Positions 50,854 to 58,489 of a stretch of 64,000 nt of DNA are shown here, piece after piece. The notes below the pieces were generated by a model, which saw only the letters and a list, made by a program, of their open reading frames with translations, was not told where the DNA came from and made no database searches. Numbering within the stretch: position 1 is the stretch's first letter; each line of letters starts with the position of its first letter. Source of the stretch: Corallococcus sp. NCRR (GTDB lineage: Bacteria; Myxococcota; Myxococcia; Myxococcales; Myxococcaceae); contig NZ_CP114039.1 in assembly GCF_026965535.1 (NCBI RefSeq), forward strand, positions 1,860,001 to 1,924,000, in the 5' to 3' direction. The position numbers were made by a program, and so were the translations under genes.

Positions 50854-53256
50854 ATGCTCTTGCACGAAGTCCGGCGCACGTTGCGCTCGATGGCCCGGGA
50901 GAAGCTCTTCACCGCGGTCGTCGTGTTGACGCTCGCGCTCACCATCGGCGCGACCACGGCGGTCTTCAGCGTCGTGTACCCGGTGCTCTGGCAGCCCCTG
51001 CCCTATCCGGAGGCGGAGCAGTTGGTCCGCCTCTTCCAGGCGACGACGCCGGGCGCGGGGGCCGGGCCGCACAAGGACCGCACCCGCGTGAGCCTGCCCG
51101 TGTGGAACGCCTGGCGGGAGGGGGCCCGGAGCTTCTCCGGCATCGAGGGCGTGCGGGTGGTGAAGCAGTTGCTGGACGGCGCGGGGTTGGAGGCGCGGCT
51201 GACCGTGGGACGCGCCTCCGCGGGGCTGATGCCGCTGCTGGGCGTGCGGCCCGCCCTGGGGCGGCTCTGGGGGACGGAAGCAGAGGTCCCCGGCCGCGAC
51301 CGCGAGCTGGTGCTGACCCATGCGCTGTGGCAGCGGCTGTATGGGGCGGACCCCGCCGTCCTGGGCCAGAGCCTCCTGCTGGACGGCATGTCGCACGTCA
51401 TCGTGGGCGTGCTGCCGGAAGACTTCCGCTTCGAGCCAGAGGTGGAGGCGTGGAAGCCCCTGTCGATGGATGCGCTCCAGGACCGGGGCAACACGCTGCG
51501 CGTCGTGGGCCGGATGCGTCCGGGCGTCTCCCTGGAGCAGGCCCGGGGTGAACTGCTTCCGCTCACGCTCGCCGCGGCGGACGTCCCGGGAGAACCACGG
51601 GTGGGGGTGCACGTGGAGCCCCTCCACGCGTACTTCGTCGAGCAATCCCTGTCCCAGCTCCAGATCGCGGCCGGGGCGGCGGTGCTGCTGTTGCTGTTGG
51701 GCTGCTCGAACCTCACGAACCTGCTGCTCGCGCGGGGCAGCGCGCGGATGCACGAGCTGTCGGTGCGCCTGGCGCTGGGCGCGACCCGGTGGCAGTTGGT
51801 CCGGCAGGTGTTCGTGGAGAGCGCGGTCCGGGCCGCGTTCGGCGGCGTGGGCGGGTGGCTGCTCGCGCTCTGGGGGCGGGGACTCCTCACCCTCTTCATT
51901 CCAGGCTGGTTCGTGTCTGGGCCGGGGCTCGAGCCAGGCCTGCTCGGCATCGTCGCGGCCGTGTCGCTGGTGACGGCGGTGCTGGTGGGGGTGCTGCCCG
52001 CGCTTCATGCCTCGCGCGGAGAGGCCCGGGCCGTGCTCGCGCCGATGATGCGCGGAGGGCGCGGCGCGACGTCCCTGGGCCGGGCGCGCTCGGCGCTGGT
52101 CGTCGTGCAACTGGCCCTGGCGCTGGTGCCGCTGGTGGGCGCGGGGCTCCTGCTGCGCACGCTGTGGAAGCTCCAGGCCGTACCGCTGGGCTTCGAGCCC
52201 GAGCGCGTCACGGTCGCGGAGGTGTTCTTCCCGCTGGAGCAGTTCCCCGACGAGGCCCGGGCCGCGGACCTGGCCCAGGCGCTCACCGCGCGGCTGGAGA
52301 CGCTCCCCGGCGTGGACGCGGCCGGGCTCACCGCGGCGCTCCCCTTCTCCGGTGAGGTCTGGCGCGAAAACGTGGGCTTCCACATCGCGGGGACGCCACC
52401 CCCATCCGGGACGCCTCCCCGAGCCGGCTACGTGCCGGCCAGCGCGGGCGCGTTCCGGGCCATGGGCATCGCCTTGAAGCAGGGCCGCCTCATGGACGCT
52501 GGCGACACAGCGGAGCATCCTCCCGTGGTGGTCGTGAGCGAGGCCTTCGCGCGCCGGTACCTCCCGGGCCAGAACCCGGTGGGGGTCCGGCTCCAACTGG
52601 AAAGGGACGCCGCGCCCCGGGAAGTCATTGGCGTCGTGGGGGACGTGCCCATGGAGCACGTCTCGGTGGCGCCTTCCGGGGACCTCTACGTCCCGCTGGG
52701 CCAGGACATGCGCAAGGGCCTGAACCTGGCGGTGAAGTCCTCACTGCCGGCGCCCCGACTGCTGGCGCTGCTGCGGGAGGAGGTCCGCGCGGCGGATCCG
52801 AACCTGCGGCTGCTCAACGTCCGGCCGCTGGACCGCGTGGTGGAGGCCAGCTCCGCCCGGGTCAGGGTGATGGGCCGGCTGCTGGTGGCCTTCGCGCTGC
52901 TGGGCGGAGTGCTGGCCTCGGTGGGGTTGTATGGATTGCTGGCCTTCTGGGTGACGCAGCGGACCCGGGAGCTGGGCATCCGGAGCGCGCTGGGTGCGAC
53001 ACCCCGGGGACTGCTCCGGCTGGTCATGACCCAGGGGCTGCGGCTCACCGGGCTGGGGCTCGCCGTGGGGCTGCTGGGCGCGGGGCTGCTGGCCCGCGCG
53101 CTCTCCGCGATGCTGTATGGCATCACGCCCCACGACCCGCTCATCTTCGTGGGAGCGTCCGCGCTGCTCTTCCTCACCGCGCTGGCGGCAAGCTGGGTTC
53201 CCGCCGTCGCCGCCACCCGCATCTCTCCGGCCGAGGCCCTCAAGCAGGACGCATGA
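50854..53256 (+). CDS. ADOP-type ABC transporter permease (MacB/FtsX family)
   Basis: 800 residues. First TM (KLFTAVVVLTLALTIGATTA), a large MacB-like periplasmic domain (about 50-270), three TM helices with a VRLALGATRWQLVRQ coupling helix, a second periplasmic domain, then three more TM helices with GIRSALGATPRGLLRL. This duplicated plan is that of acidobacterial duplicated orphan permeases. The final EALKQDA is typical. No ATPase gene is adjacent, as usual for this group. The substrate is unknown. Confidence 0.9.
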   Translation: MLLHEVRRTLRSMAREKLFTAVVVLTLALTIGATTAVFSVVYPVLWQPLPYPEAEQLVRLFQATTPGAGAGPHKDRTRVSLPVWNAWREGARSFSGIEGVRVVKQLLDGAGLEARLTVGRASAGLMPLLGVRPALGRLWGTEAEVPGRDRELVLTHALWQRLYGADPAVLGQSLLLDGMSHVIVGVLPEDFRFEPEVEAWKPLSMDALQDRGNTLRVVGRMRPGVSLEQARGELLPLTLAAADVPGEPRVGVHVEPLHAYFVEQSLSQLQIAAGAAVLLLLLGCSNLTNLLLARGSARMHELSVRLALGATRWQLVRQVFVESAVRAAFGGVGGWLLALWGRGLLTLFIPGWFVSGPGLEPGLLGIVAAVSLVTAVLVGVLPALHASRGEARAVLAPMMRGGRGATSLGRARSALVVVQLALALVPLVGAGLLLRTLWKLQAVPLGFEPERVTVAEVFFPLEQFPDEARAADLAQALTARLETLPGVDAAGLTAALPFSGEVWRENVGFHIAGTPPPSGTPPRAGYVPASAGAFRAMGIALKQGRLMDAGDTAEHPPVVVVSEAFARRYLPGQNPVGVRLQLERDAAPREVIGVVGDVPMEHVSVAPSGDLYVPLGQDMRKGLNLAVKSSLPAPRLLALLREEVRAADPNLRLLNVRPLDRVVEASSARVRVMGRLLVAFALLGGVLASVGLYGLLAFWVTQRTRELGIRSALGATPRGLLRLVMTQGLRLTGLGLAVGLLGAGLLARALSAMLYGITPHDPLIFVGASALLFLTALAASWVPAVAATRISPAEALKQDA

Positions 53257-53274
53257 GGGCTCGCGGGCCTCCCG

Positions 53275-55068
53275 TCAGGACTTGTTGCCCTTGTGGGGGA
53301 GCAGGGTCTCCACCACTTCCTTCATGGACTGCTTGAGGAAGCCGCCCGCGTCCGCGTCGCCCTTCACCACGGCGGAGGCGAACATCTTCGCCTGCTCCAG
53401 GGTGATGTGCGGCGGCAGGGGCGGCACGTCCGGGTCCGTATAGGCCTCGAAGACGACGGGCCGGTCCGCGGCCAGCGCTTCATCCCACGCGGCGGCGACG
53501 CGGTCCGGCCGGTCCACGCGGAGGCCCTTGAGGCCCAGGGACTCGGCGTACTTCGCGTAGGGGAAGTCCGGCAGGTCCTGCGACGCGGCGTACTTCGGGT
53601 CGCCGACCATCACCCGCTGCTCCCACGTCACCTGGTTCAGGTCGCGGTTGTTGAGCACCAGGACGATGAGGCGCGGGTCCTTCCACTCCTTCCAGTACTT
53701 CGCCACGGTGATGAGCTCCGCGTTGCCATTCATCTGCATGGCGCCGTCGCCCACCACCGCGAGCACCGGGCGGTGCGGGAAGGCGAACTTCGCGCCCAGG
53801 GCGTACGGCACGCCGCAGCCCATGGTGGCCAGGTTGCCGGACAGGGACGCCATCATCCCCTGGCGCACCTTCAGGTCGCGCGCGAACCAGTTGGTGGAGC
53901 TGCCCGAGTCCGCCGTGAGGATGACGTCCGCGGGCAGCTTCGGGGACAGCTCCCAGAACACGCGCTGCGGGTTGAGGGGGTTCGCGTCCGTCATGGCGCG
54001 CGCCTCCAGCACCTTCCACCAGCGCGCCACGCCCTTCTCCACGCCCTCGCGCCAGCTCCGGTCCTCCTTGCGCTTGAGCTGGGGAATCAGCGCGCGCAGC
54101 GTCTCCTTCGCGTCGCCGACGAGCCCCACCTCCATGGGGTAGCGGATGGAGAGCATCCGGCCGTCCAGGTCGATTTGAACGCCGCGCGCCTGGCCCGCCG
54201 GCGGGAGGAACTCCGAGTAGGGGAAGCTGGTCCCCACCATCAGCAGCGTGTCGCACTCCTGCATCAGGTCCCAGCTGGGCTTCGTGCCCAACAGGCCGAG
54301 GGAGCCCGTCACGAAGGGCAGCGCGTCCGGCAGCACCGCCTTGCCCAACAGCGCCTTGGAGACGCCCGCGCCCAGCCGGTCCGCGACCTCCAGCACCTCG
54401 TCCGCCGCGTCGAGGGCGCCCGCGCCCACCAGCATCGCGACCTTCTTGCCGGCGTTGAGGACGTCCGCGGCGCGCCGCAGGTCCGCGTCCTGGGGAATCA
54501 CCCGGGGGGACGCGTAGCCCACGCTGGAGTGCACGGTGCCGTGCTTGCGCGCGGGGGGGTCGTAGGGCAGCTCCTGCAGGTCGTTGGGCAACACCAGACA
54601 CGTCACGGTGCGCTCGCACCGGGCGATCCTCACGGCGCGGTCCAGCGCGTGGCGGACGGCGGAGGGCTCGGTCACCATGGTGATGTACTCGCTGGCCACG
54701 TCCTTGAAGAGCGTGGTGAGGTCCACCTCCTGCTGGTAGTGGCCGCCCAGGGCCGTGCGGGCCTGCTGCCCGACGATGGCCACCACGGGCTGGTGGTCCA
54801 GCTTCGCGTCGTAGAGGCCGTTGAGCAGGTGGACGGCCCCCGGGCCGGAGGTGGCCATGCACACGCCCACCTCGCCGGTGAACTTCGCGTGCGCGCAGGC
54901 GGCGAAGGCGGCCATCTCCTCGTGGCGGACCTGCACGAACTTCATCTCGGAGTTGCGTCTCAGCGCGCCCAGCACGCCATTGATGCCGTCGCCCGGGTAG
55001 CCATAGATGCGGCGCACGCCCCACTGGATGAGGCGGTAGACGAGGTAGTCGCTGACGGTGGCGCTCAT
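53275..55068 (-). CDS. Thiamine-pyrophosphate enzyme, pyruvate oxidase (YdaP/PoxB)-like
   Basis: 597 residues in the usual PYR-FAD-PP order. GYPGDGINGVLGAL and the TPP-activating Glu in VRHEEMAAFAA (about 51) at the N-terminus; a middle domain with LVGAGALDAADEV and GSLGLLGTKPSWD; and the TPP/Mg motif GDGAMQMNGNAE with LNNRDLNQVTWEQ in the C-terminal domain. The last ~35 residues (LEQAKMFASAVVKGD) match the YdaP-like branch. Probably decarboxylates pyruvate to acetate or acetyl phosphate, with electrons to quinone or O2. Downstream of the Mrp operon on the same strand, 93 bp from mrpG. Confidence 0.92.
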   Translation of the reverse strand: MSATVSDYLVYRLIQWGVRRIYGYPGDGINGVLGALRRNSEMKFVQVRHEEMAAFAACAHAKFTGEVGVCMATSGPGAVHLLNGLYDAKLDHQPVVAIVGQQARTALGGHYQQEVDLTTLFKDVASEYITMVTEPSAVRHALDRAVRIARCERTVTCLVLPNDLQELPYDPPARKHGTVHSSVGYASPRVIPQDADLRRAADVLNAGKKVAMLVGAGALDAADEVLEVADRLGAGVSKALLGKAVLPDALPFVTGSLGLLGTKPSWDLMQECDTLLMVGTSFPYSEFLPPAGQARGVQIDLDGRMLSIRYPMEVGLVGDAKETLRALIPQLKRKEDRSWREGVEKGVARWWKVLEARAMTDANPLNPQRVFWELSPKLPADVILTADSGSSTNWFARDLKVRQGMMASLSGNLATMGCGVPYALGAKFAFPHRPVLAVVGDGAMQMNGNAELITVAKYWKEWKDPRLIVLVLNNRDLNQVTWEQRVMVGDPKYAASQDLPDFPYAKYAESLGLKGLRVDRPDRVAAAWDEALAADRPVVFEAYTDPDVPPLPPHITLEQAKMFASAVVKGDADAGGFLKQSMKEVVETLLPHKGNKS

Positions 55069-55161
55069 GCACGAAAAGCTAGTGACCGTGGCGGGCCTGG
55101 GAGCCCGGGGGCGCGCGGGTGCCCGTCGCGCCCTTCCGTGAGCGGGCCTGCGTGCGGGCGG

Positions 55162-55521
55162 CTACTGGCGGCTGGGAGGCTCCAGCTCGGAGTCCTCCGG
55201 CCCGCGCTGGCGCCGCGGGGTCTTGTCGTCGGCGAGCTCCGGGCGCTTCTCCGCCAGCCAGGCGATGGCGTGGGCGGAGCTGGGGATGGTGAGCATCAGG
55301 AACGCGGCGACGAGCAGCCCTCGCAAGAGGAGCCAGGCGTCCGCCGTCGCCAGCGTGGCGCCGATGATGACCAGCGCCCCGCCGAAGGGCACCGCGCCCG
55401 CCGCGTGCACGCGCGTGAGCACAGAGGGCAGCCGGTACATGCCGATGATGGCGGCGGTGATGAAGAACAGGCCCAGCGCCACCAGGGCGTCGGACACCCA
55501 CTGCACCGCGGCGGACATCAT
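55162..55521 (-). CDS. mrpG: Mrp Na+/H+ antiporter subunit G
   Basis: 119 residues with three TM helices (DALVALGLFFITAAIIGMY, ALVIIGATLATADAWLLL, GLLVAAFLMLTIPSSAHAIA) and the MrpG signature LPSVLTRVHAAGAVPFGG. The C-terminal tail is charged. Start overlaps the mrpF stop (ATGA). Small accessory membrane subunit, last gene of the operon. Confidence 0.92.
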   Translation of the reverse strand: MMSAAVQWVSDALVALGLFFITAAIIGMYRLPSVLTRVHAAGAVPFGGALVIIGATLATADAWLLLRGLLVAAFLMLTIPSSAHAIAWLAEKRPELADDKTPRRQRGPEDSELEPPSRQ

Positions 55522-55805
55522 CGGGTGTCCTCTTCGTCGTGGAAGGTGCGGCCGTGGTGCAGGTAGCGGGCGCCGGCCACCGTCTGCACGTAGGAGAGCA
55601 GGGCCAGCACCAGGGCCGCGTCCAGGTAGCCGGCCTCGCCGCGCGTGGCGCCGTACAGCGCCAGCACCGCGCAGATGACCAGGCCCAGCGTGTCCACGGA
55701 CATGAGCATGTCCGCCGAGGAGCGCTGGCGTGAGGCCAGCAGCACCATCGCGCCCAGCAGGCCCACCATCCACACGATGGCCAGGGTGAAGAAGGTCTCG
55801 TGCAT
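55518..55805 (-). CDS. mrpF: Mrp Na+/H+ antiporter subunit F
   Basis: 95 residues, three TM helices (FFTLAIVWMVGLLGAMVLLA, MSVDTLGLVICAVLALYG, YLDAALVLALLSYVQTVAGA). The SADMLMSVDTLG and DAALVLALLSYV stretches are typical of MrpF. Overlaps mrpG by ATGA; 14 bp after mrpE. Confidence 0.93.
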   Translation of the reverse strand: MHETFFTLAIVWMVGLLGAMVLLASRQRSSADMLMSVDTLGLVICAVLALYGATRGEAGYLDAALVLALLSYVQTVAGARYLHHGRTFHDEEDTR

Positions 55806-55819
55806 CGCCGGCCGCCTCC

Positions 55820-56317
55820 CTACGGGAACACCGCGCGCTGGTAGCGCTGGTAGAAGGTGTCCTGCTGCCGGATCAGCTTGTCCGGATCCGACGCGTCCAG
55901 CGCGTGCACCCGCATCACGCGCCGCTTCCAGTCCAGCTCCAGCAGCACCGTGCCCGGGGCCAGGGACAGGACCCACGAGGACACCTGCACGCCGCGCGCG
56001 GTGCGCTCGCCCATGGGGTACTCCACCACGCCCGCGTGATCCGCGCGGTCCGCGGGGCCGAAGATGACCGCGAGCACCTGGAAGCAGCTGCGCGTCACCA
56101 GCACGGCCAGGGCCCAGCCGAAGCGGGGCAGGCGCAGCGTGCGGCGCCAGTGCTCGCGAGCTTCCAGGACCGGCGGCAGGCCCGCCAGGGGGAACAGGCG
56201 CATCACGCCCAGGGACAGCACCGCGCCCAGCGCGAGGTCCACCGGATGGAAGCTGCCCACCATCAGCGCGTACAGCAGCGTCAGGGGCGGCACGTGCGCG
56301 AGGGTGTGGAGCCTCAT
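55820..56317 (-). CDS. mrpE: Mrp Na+/H+ antiporter subunit E
   Basis: 165 residues. Hydrophobic N-terminal half (PPLTLLYALMVGSFHPVDLA, LGAVLSLGVMRLFPL), then the MrpE core with SSWVLSLAPGTVLLELD and RVMRVHALD. The start overlaps the mrpD stop (ATGA). Membrane accessory subunit required for complex assembly in known Mrp systems. Confidence 0.93.
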   Translation of the reverse strand: MRLHTLAHVPPLTLLYALMVGSFHPVDLALGAVLSLGVMRLFPLAGLPPVLEAREHWRRTLRLPRFGWALAVLVTRSCFQVLAVIFGPADRADHAGVVEYPMGERTARGVQVSSWVLSLAPGTVLLELDWKRRVMRVHALDASDPDKLIRQQDTFYQRYQRAVFP

Positions 56318-57681
56318 GGCAGCGACCCCAGGCCCTGGATGGCGTCGCGTCCGGCGCGCAGGAGCGGCTCCGGCCAGAGGCCCACGACGATGAGCGCCAG
56401 GGACAGCGCGTACACCACGGCGCCCGTGCCCCGGTGCAGGGCCGCGCCCTCCCTCAACCAGCGCTCGCGCTGGTAGGCGCGGAAGAGGGCCAGCAGCGAC
56501 AGGGCGCTCGCCAGCACCACCAACCCCGCGAGCCAGACATGCCCCTGCTCCAGCGCCGCTCGCAAGAGCCAGGCCTTGGACCAGAAGCCCGCGGTGGGCG
56601 GCACCCCCGCCGTGCTGAAGGCCGCCACCGAGTAGGCGCGGCGCGCCCGCTCGCCGCCCCGGTCCTGCGCCAGGAACAGCGCCGTCTTGTCCACGGAGCC
56701 CGCCAGCGCCAGCGCCACGGCCGCGCACAGGCCCTCGCGGCCCTCCAGGCTCAGCGCGGCGATGATGAGCCCCGCTTGTGAAATGGACGCGTACGCGAGC
56801 ACCTCGCGCGTGTCCCGCCGGGAGAGCGCGAGGATGGAGCCGTAGAGGATGCTCGCCGCGCCCAGTATCTCCAGCAGCGGCCGGGCCTGCGCCAGCACCT
56901 GCGGCAGCACGTCCACCCCGAAGCGCAGCAGCCCATAGCTGCCGATGTTCGCCAGCGCCCCCGCGAGCAGCGCCGCCACCGTGGGGCCCGCGTCCCGGTA
57001 CACCGCGGGCGCCCAGAAGTGGAACGGGAAGAAGCCCAGCTTCACCCCGAACGCGCAGAGCAGCAGCGTGCCCGGAACCAGCAGCGCGAAGGGCGGCCCC
57101 GCCTGTCCCCACGCGATGATGGACAGCATGTCCAGCGTGCCGGTGGTCAGGTACAGCATCACCACCGCCGTGAGGAACAGCGTGGAGCCCATCAGGTTCA
57201 CCACCACGAAGGTGAACGCGGCGCGCAGGTTGCGGGGCTTCTCGCCGTACGACGCCAGCCCGAAGGCGGCCGTCATCGCCAGCTCGAAGAAGACGTAGAA
57301 GTTGAACGCGTCCGACGTGAAGAACACCCCCGTGAGCCCCGCGCCCATGAAGACCACCAGCGAGGGGAAGCTACGGGACGTGATGCCTCCGGCCACGTGC
57401 TCGTACACGAGCGTGCCCAGCAGGACCGCCGTGGACACCAGCGCGAACACGATGGACAGCTGATCCGCGCGCAGGCGGATGCCCACGCCCACGGGCCAGT
57501 CTCCCGTGACGAACTGGGGCGCCTGCGCACCCCAGGCCTGGGGCAACAGCCACGCCGTGCACACGAGCGTGCCCGCGAGCCCCACGATGGCCAGCCACGC
57601 CACCCACGCGCGGCGTCCATCCAGGAACGCCAGCACCGTGCCCAGCACCCACGGCAGCAGCAGCGGACCCCAGAGCGGCAT
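56314..57681 (-). CDS. mrpD: Mrp Na+/H+ antiporter subunit D
   Basis: 455 residues, about 13-14 TM helices, homologous to NuoM/NuoN. Diagnostic stretches: FNFYVFFELAMTAAFGLASY carrying the essential Glu in TM5, CAFGVKLGFFPFHFWAPAVY with the Lys, and LAGSVDKTALFLAQD. The start is chosen at the TGATG junction with mrpC; a longer upstream frame overlaps mrpC. One of the two proton/sodium-translocating antiporter subunits. Confidence 0.95.
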   Translation of the reverse strand: MPLWGPLLLPWVLGTVLAFLDGRRAWVAWLAIVGLAGTLVCTAWLLPQAWGAQAPQFVTGDWPVGVGIRLRADQLSIVFALVSTAVLLGTLVYEHVAGGITSRSFPSLVVFMGAGLTGVFFTSDAFNFYVFFELAMTAAFGLASYGEKPRNLRAAFTFVVVNLMGSTLFLTAVVMLYLTTGTLDMLSIIAWGQAGPPFALLVPGTLLLCAFGVKLGFFPFHFWAPAVYRDAGPTVAALLAGALANIGSYGLLRFGVDVLPQVLAQARPLLEILGAASILYGSILALSRRDTREVLAYASISQAGLIIAALSLEGREGLCAAVALALAGSVDKTALFLAQDRGGERARRAYSVAAFSTAGVPPTAGFWSKAWLLRAALEQGHVWLAGLVVLASALSLLALFRAYQRERWLREGAALHRGTGAVVYALSLALIVVGLWPEPLLRAGRDAIQGLGSLP

Positions 57682-58049
57682 CAGGGGTCCTCCTCCTGCT
57701 CCACGGCGTGCACGCGCTTGAGCTCCGCTTCCACCAGCCGGTCCGTGCGCAGCGAGCCGTGCGCCCGCTGCGTGCGGTGCACCAGCGTGAGCAGCAGCGC
57801 GGACACCGCGAAGCCAATGACGATGGCCGTGAGCGCCAGCGACTGGAGCACCGGGTCCGTCACCGGCCAGCCGGGCTTCACGCTCAGCGCCTCGCCCCGC
57901 TCCGGGAACGAGCCCGCCAGGATGAGCAGGACGCTGGAGTTGGTGATGAGCACCGTGCCGCACGCCACACGCACCAGCTCGCGCTCCAGCACCATGCGCA
58001 CGCCGCACGCGAACAGCAGGCCCACCACCAGGGACGCGATGAGGATCAT
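57681..58049 (-). CDS. mrpC: Mrp Na+/H+ antiporter subunit C (NuoK-like)
   Basis: 122 residues with three TM helices (LIASLVVGLLFACGVRMVL, ACGTVLITNSSVLLILAGSF, SLALTAIVIGFAVSALLLTL), as in NuoK. DPVLQSLALTAIVIGFAVSA is a family hallmark. Overlaps mrpB (ATGA) and mrpD (TGATG). Confidence 0.95.
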   Translation of the reverse strand: MILIASLVVGLLFACGVRMVLERELVRVACGTVLITNSSVLLILAGSFPERGEALSVKPGWPVTDPVLQSLALTAIVIGFAVSALLLTLVHRTQRAHGSLRTDRLVEAELKRVHAVEQEEDP

Positions 58050-58489
58050 GGCCCGGACTCCTCCTCCGAACCGGTGCGCAGGGCGAAGCGGTCGATGACG
58101 GTGACCACCAGCCCGAAGACGATGAGCATCAGCCCTCCCTCGAAGATGAGCGCGGTGTGCAGGTGGAGGCCTCCCACGCCCAGCTCCGGCTGGTCCGGCC
58201 GGGGGAAGAGGCTCATGGGCGTGTAGCCCGCGAGCACGGGCAGGAACGCGGTGCCCACCACGAGCACGAGCCCCACGCCCGCCAGCGGCGCCGCGTACCG
58301 CACCGCCACGTAGCGCCGGGCCTGTTCCCGGCCCACCGTCACGTACTGGAGCAGCACCGCGAGCCCCGCGAGCGCCCCGGCCGGGAAGCCGCCGCCCACC
58401 GACGCGCCGCCCTTCAGCCAGAGCGACAGCGCGATGATCAACGACGGCCACAGCAGGAGGCGCGACAGGGGTGGGACGAAGGAGATCAT
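58046..58489 (-). CDS. mrpB: Mrp Na+/H+ antiporter subunit B
   Basis: 147 residues, about four TM helices. MrpB motifs: LSLWLKGGASVGGGFPAGAL, where the GGGFPAG loop is diagnostic, and EGGLMLIVFGLVVTV. Overlaps mrpA by ATGA and mrpC by ATGA. Confidence 0.95.
   Translation of the reverse strand: MISFVPPLSRLLLWPSLIIALSLWLKGGASVGGGFPAGALAGLAVLLQYVTVGREQARRYVAVRYAAPLAGVGLVLVVGTAFLPVLAGYTPMSLFPRPDQPELGVGGLHLHTALIFEGGLMLIVFGLVVTVIDRFALRTGSEEESGP

Noticed and set aside
50854-53256. MacB-type drug efflux pump
   Set aside because: The chain has no ATPase domain and none is encoded nearby; the duplicated permease layout fits the orphan ADOP group.
53293-55566. 757-residue open frame on the plus strand
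   Set aside because: Antisense to the TPP enzyme and mrpG; His/Arg/Gly-rich shadow without motifs.
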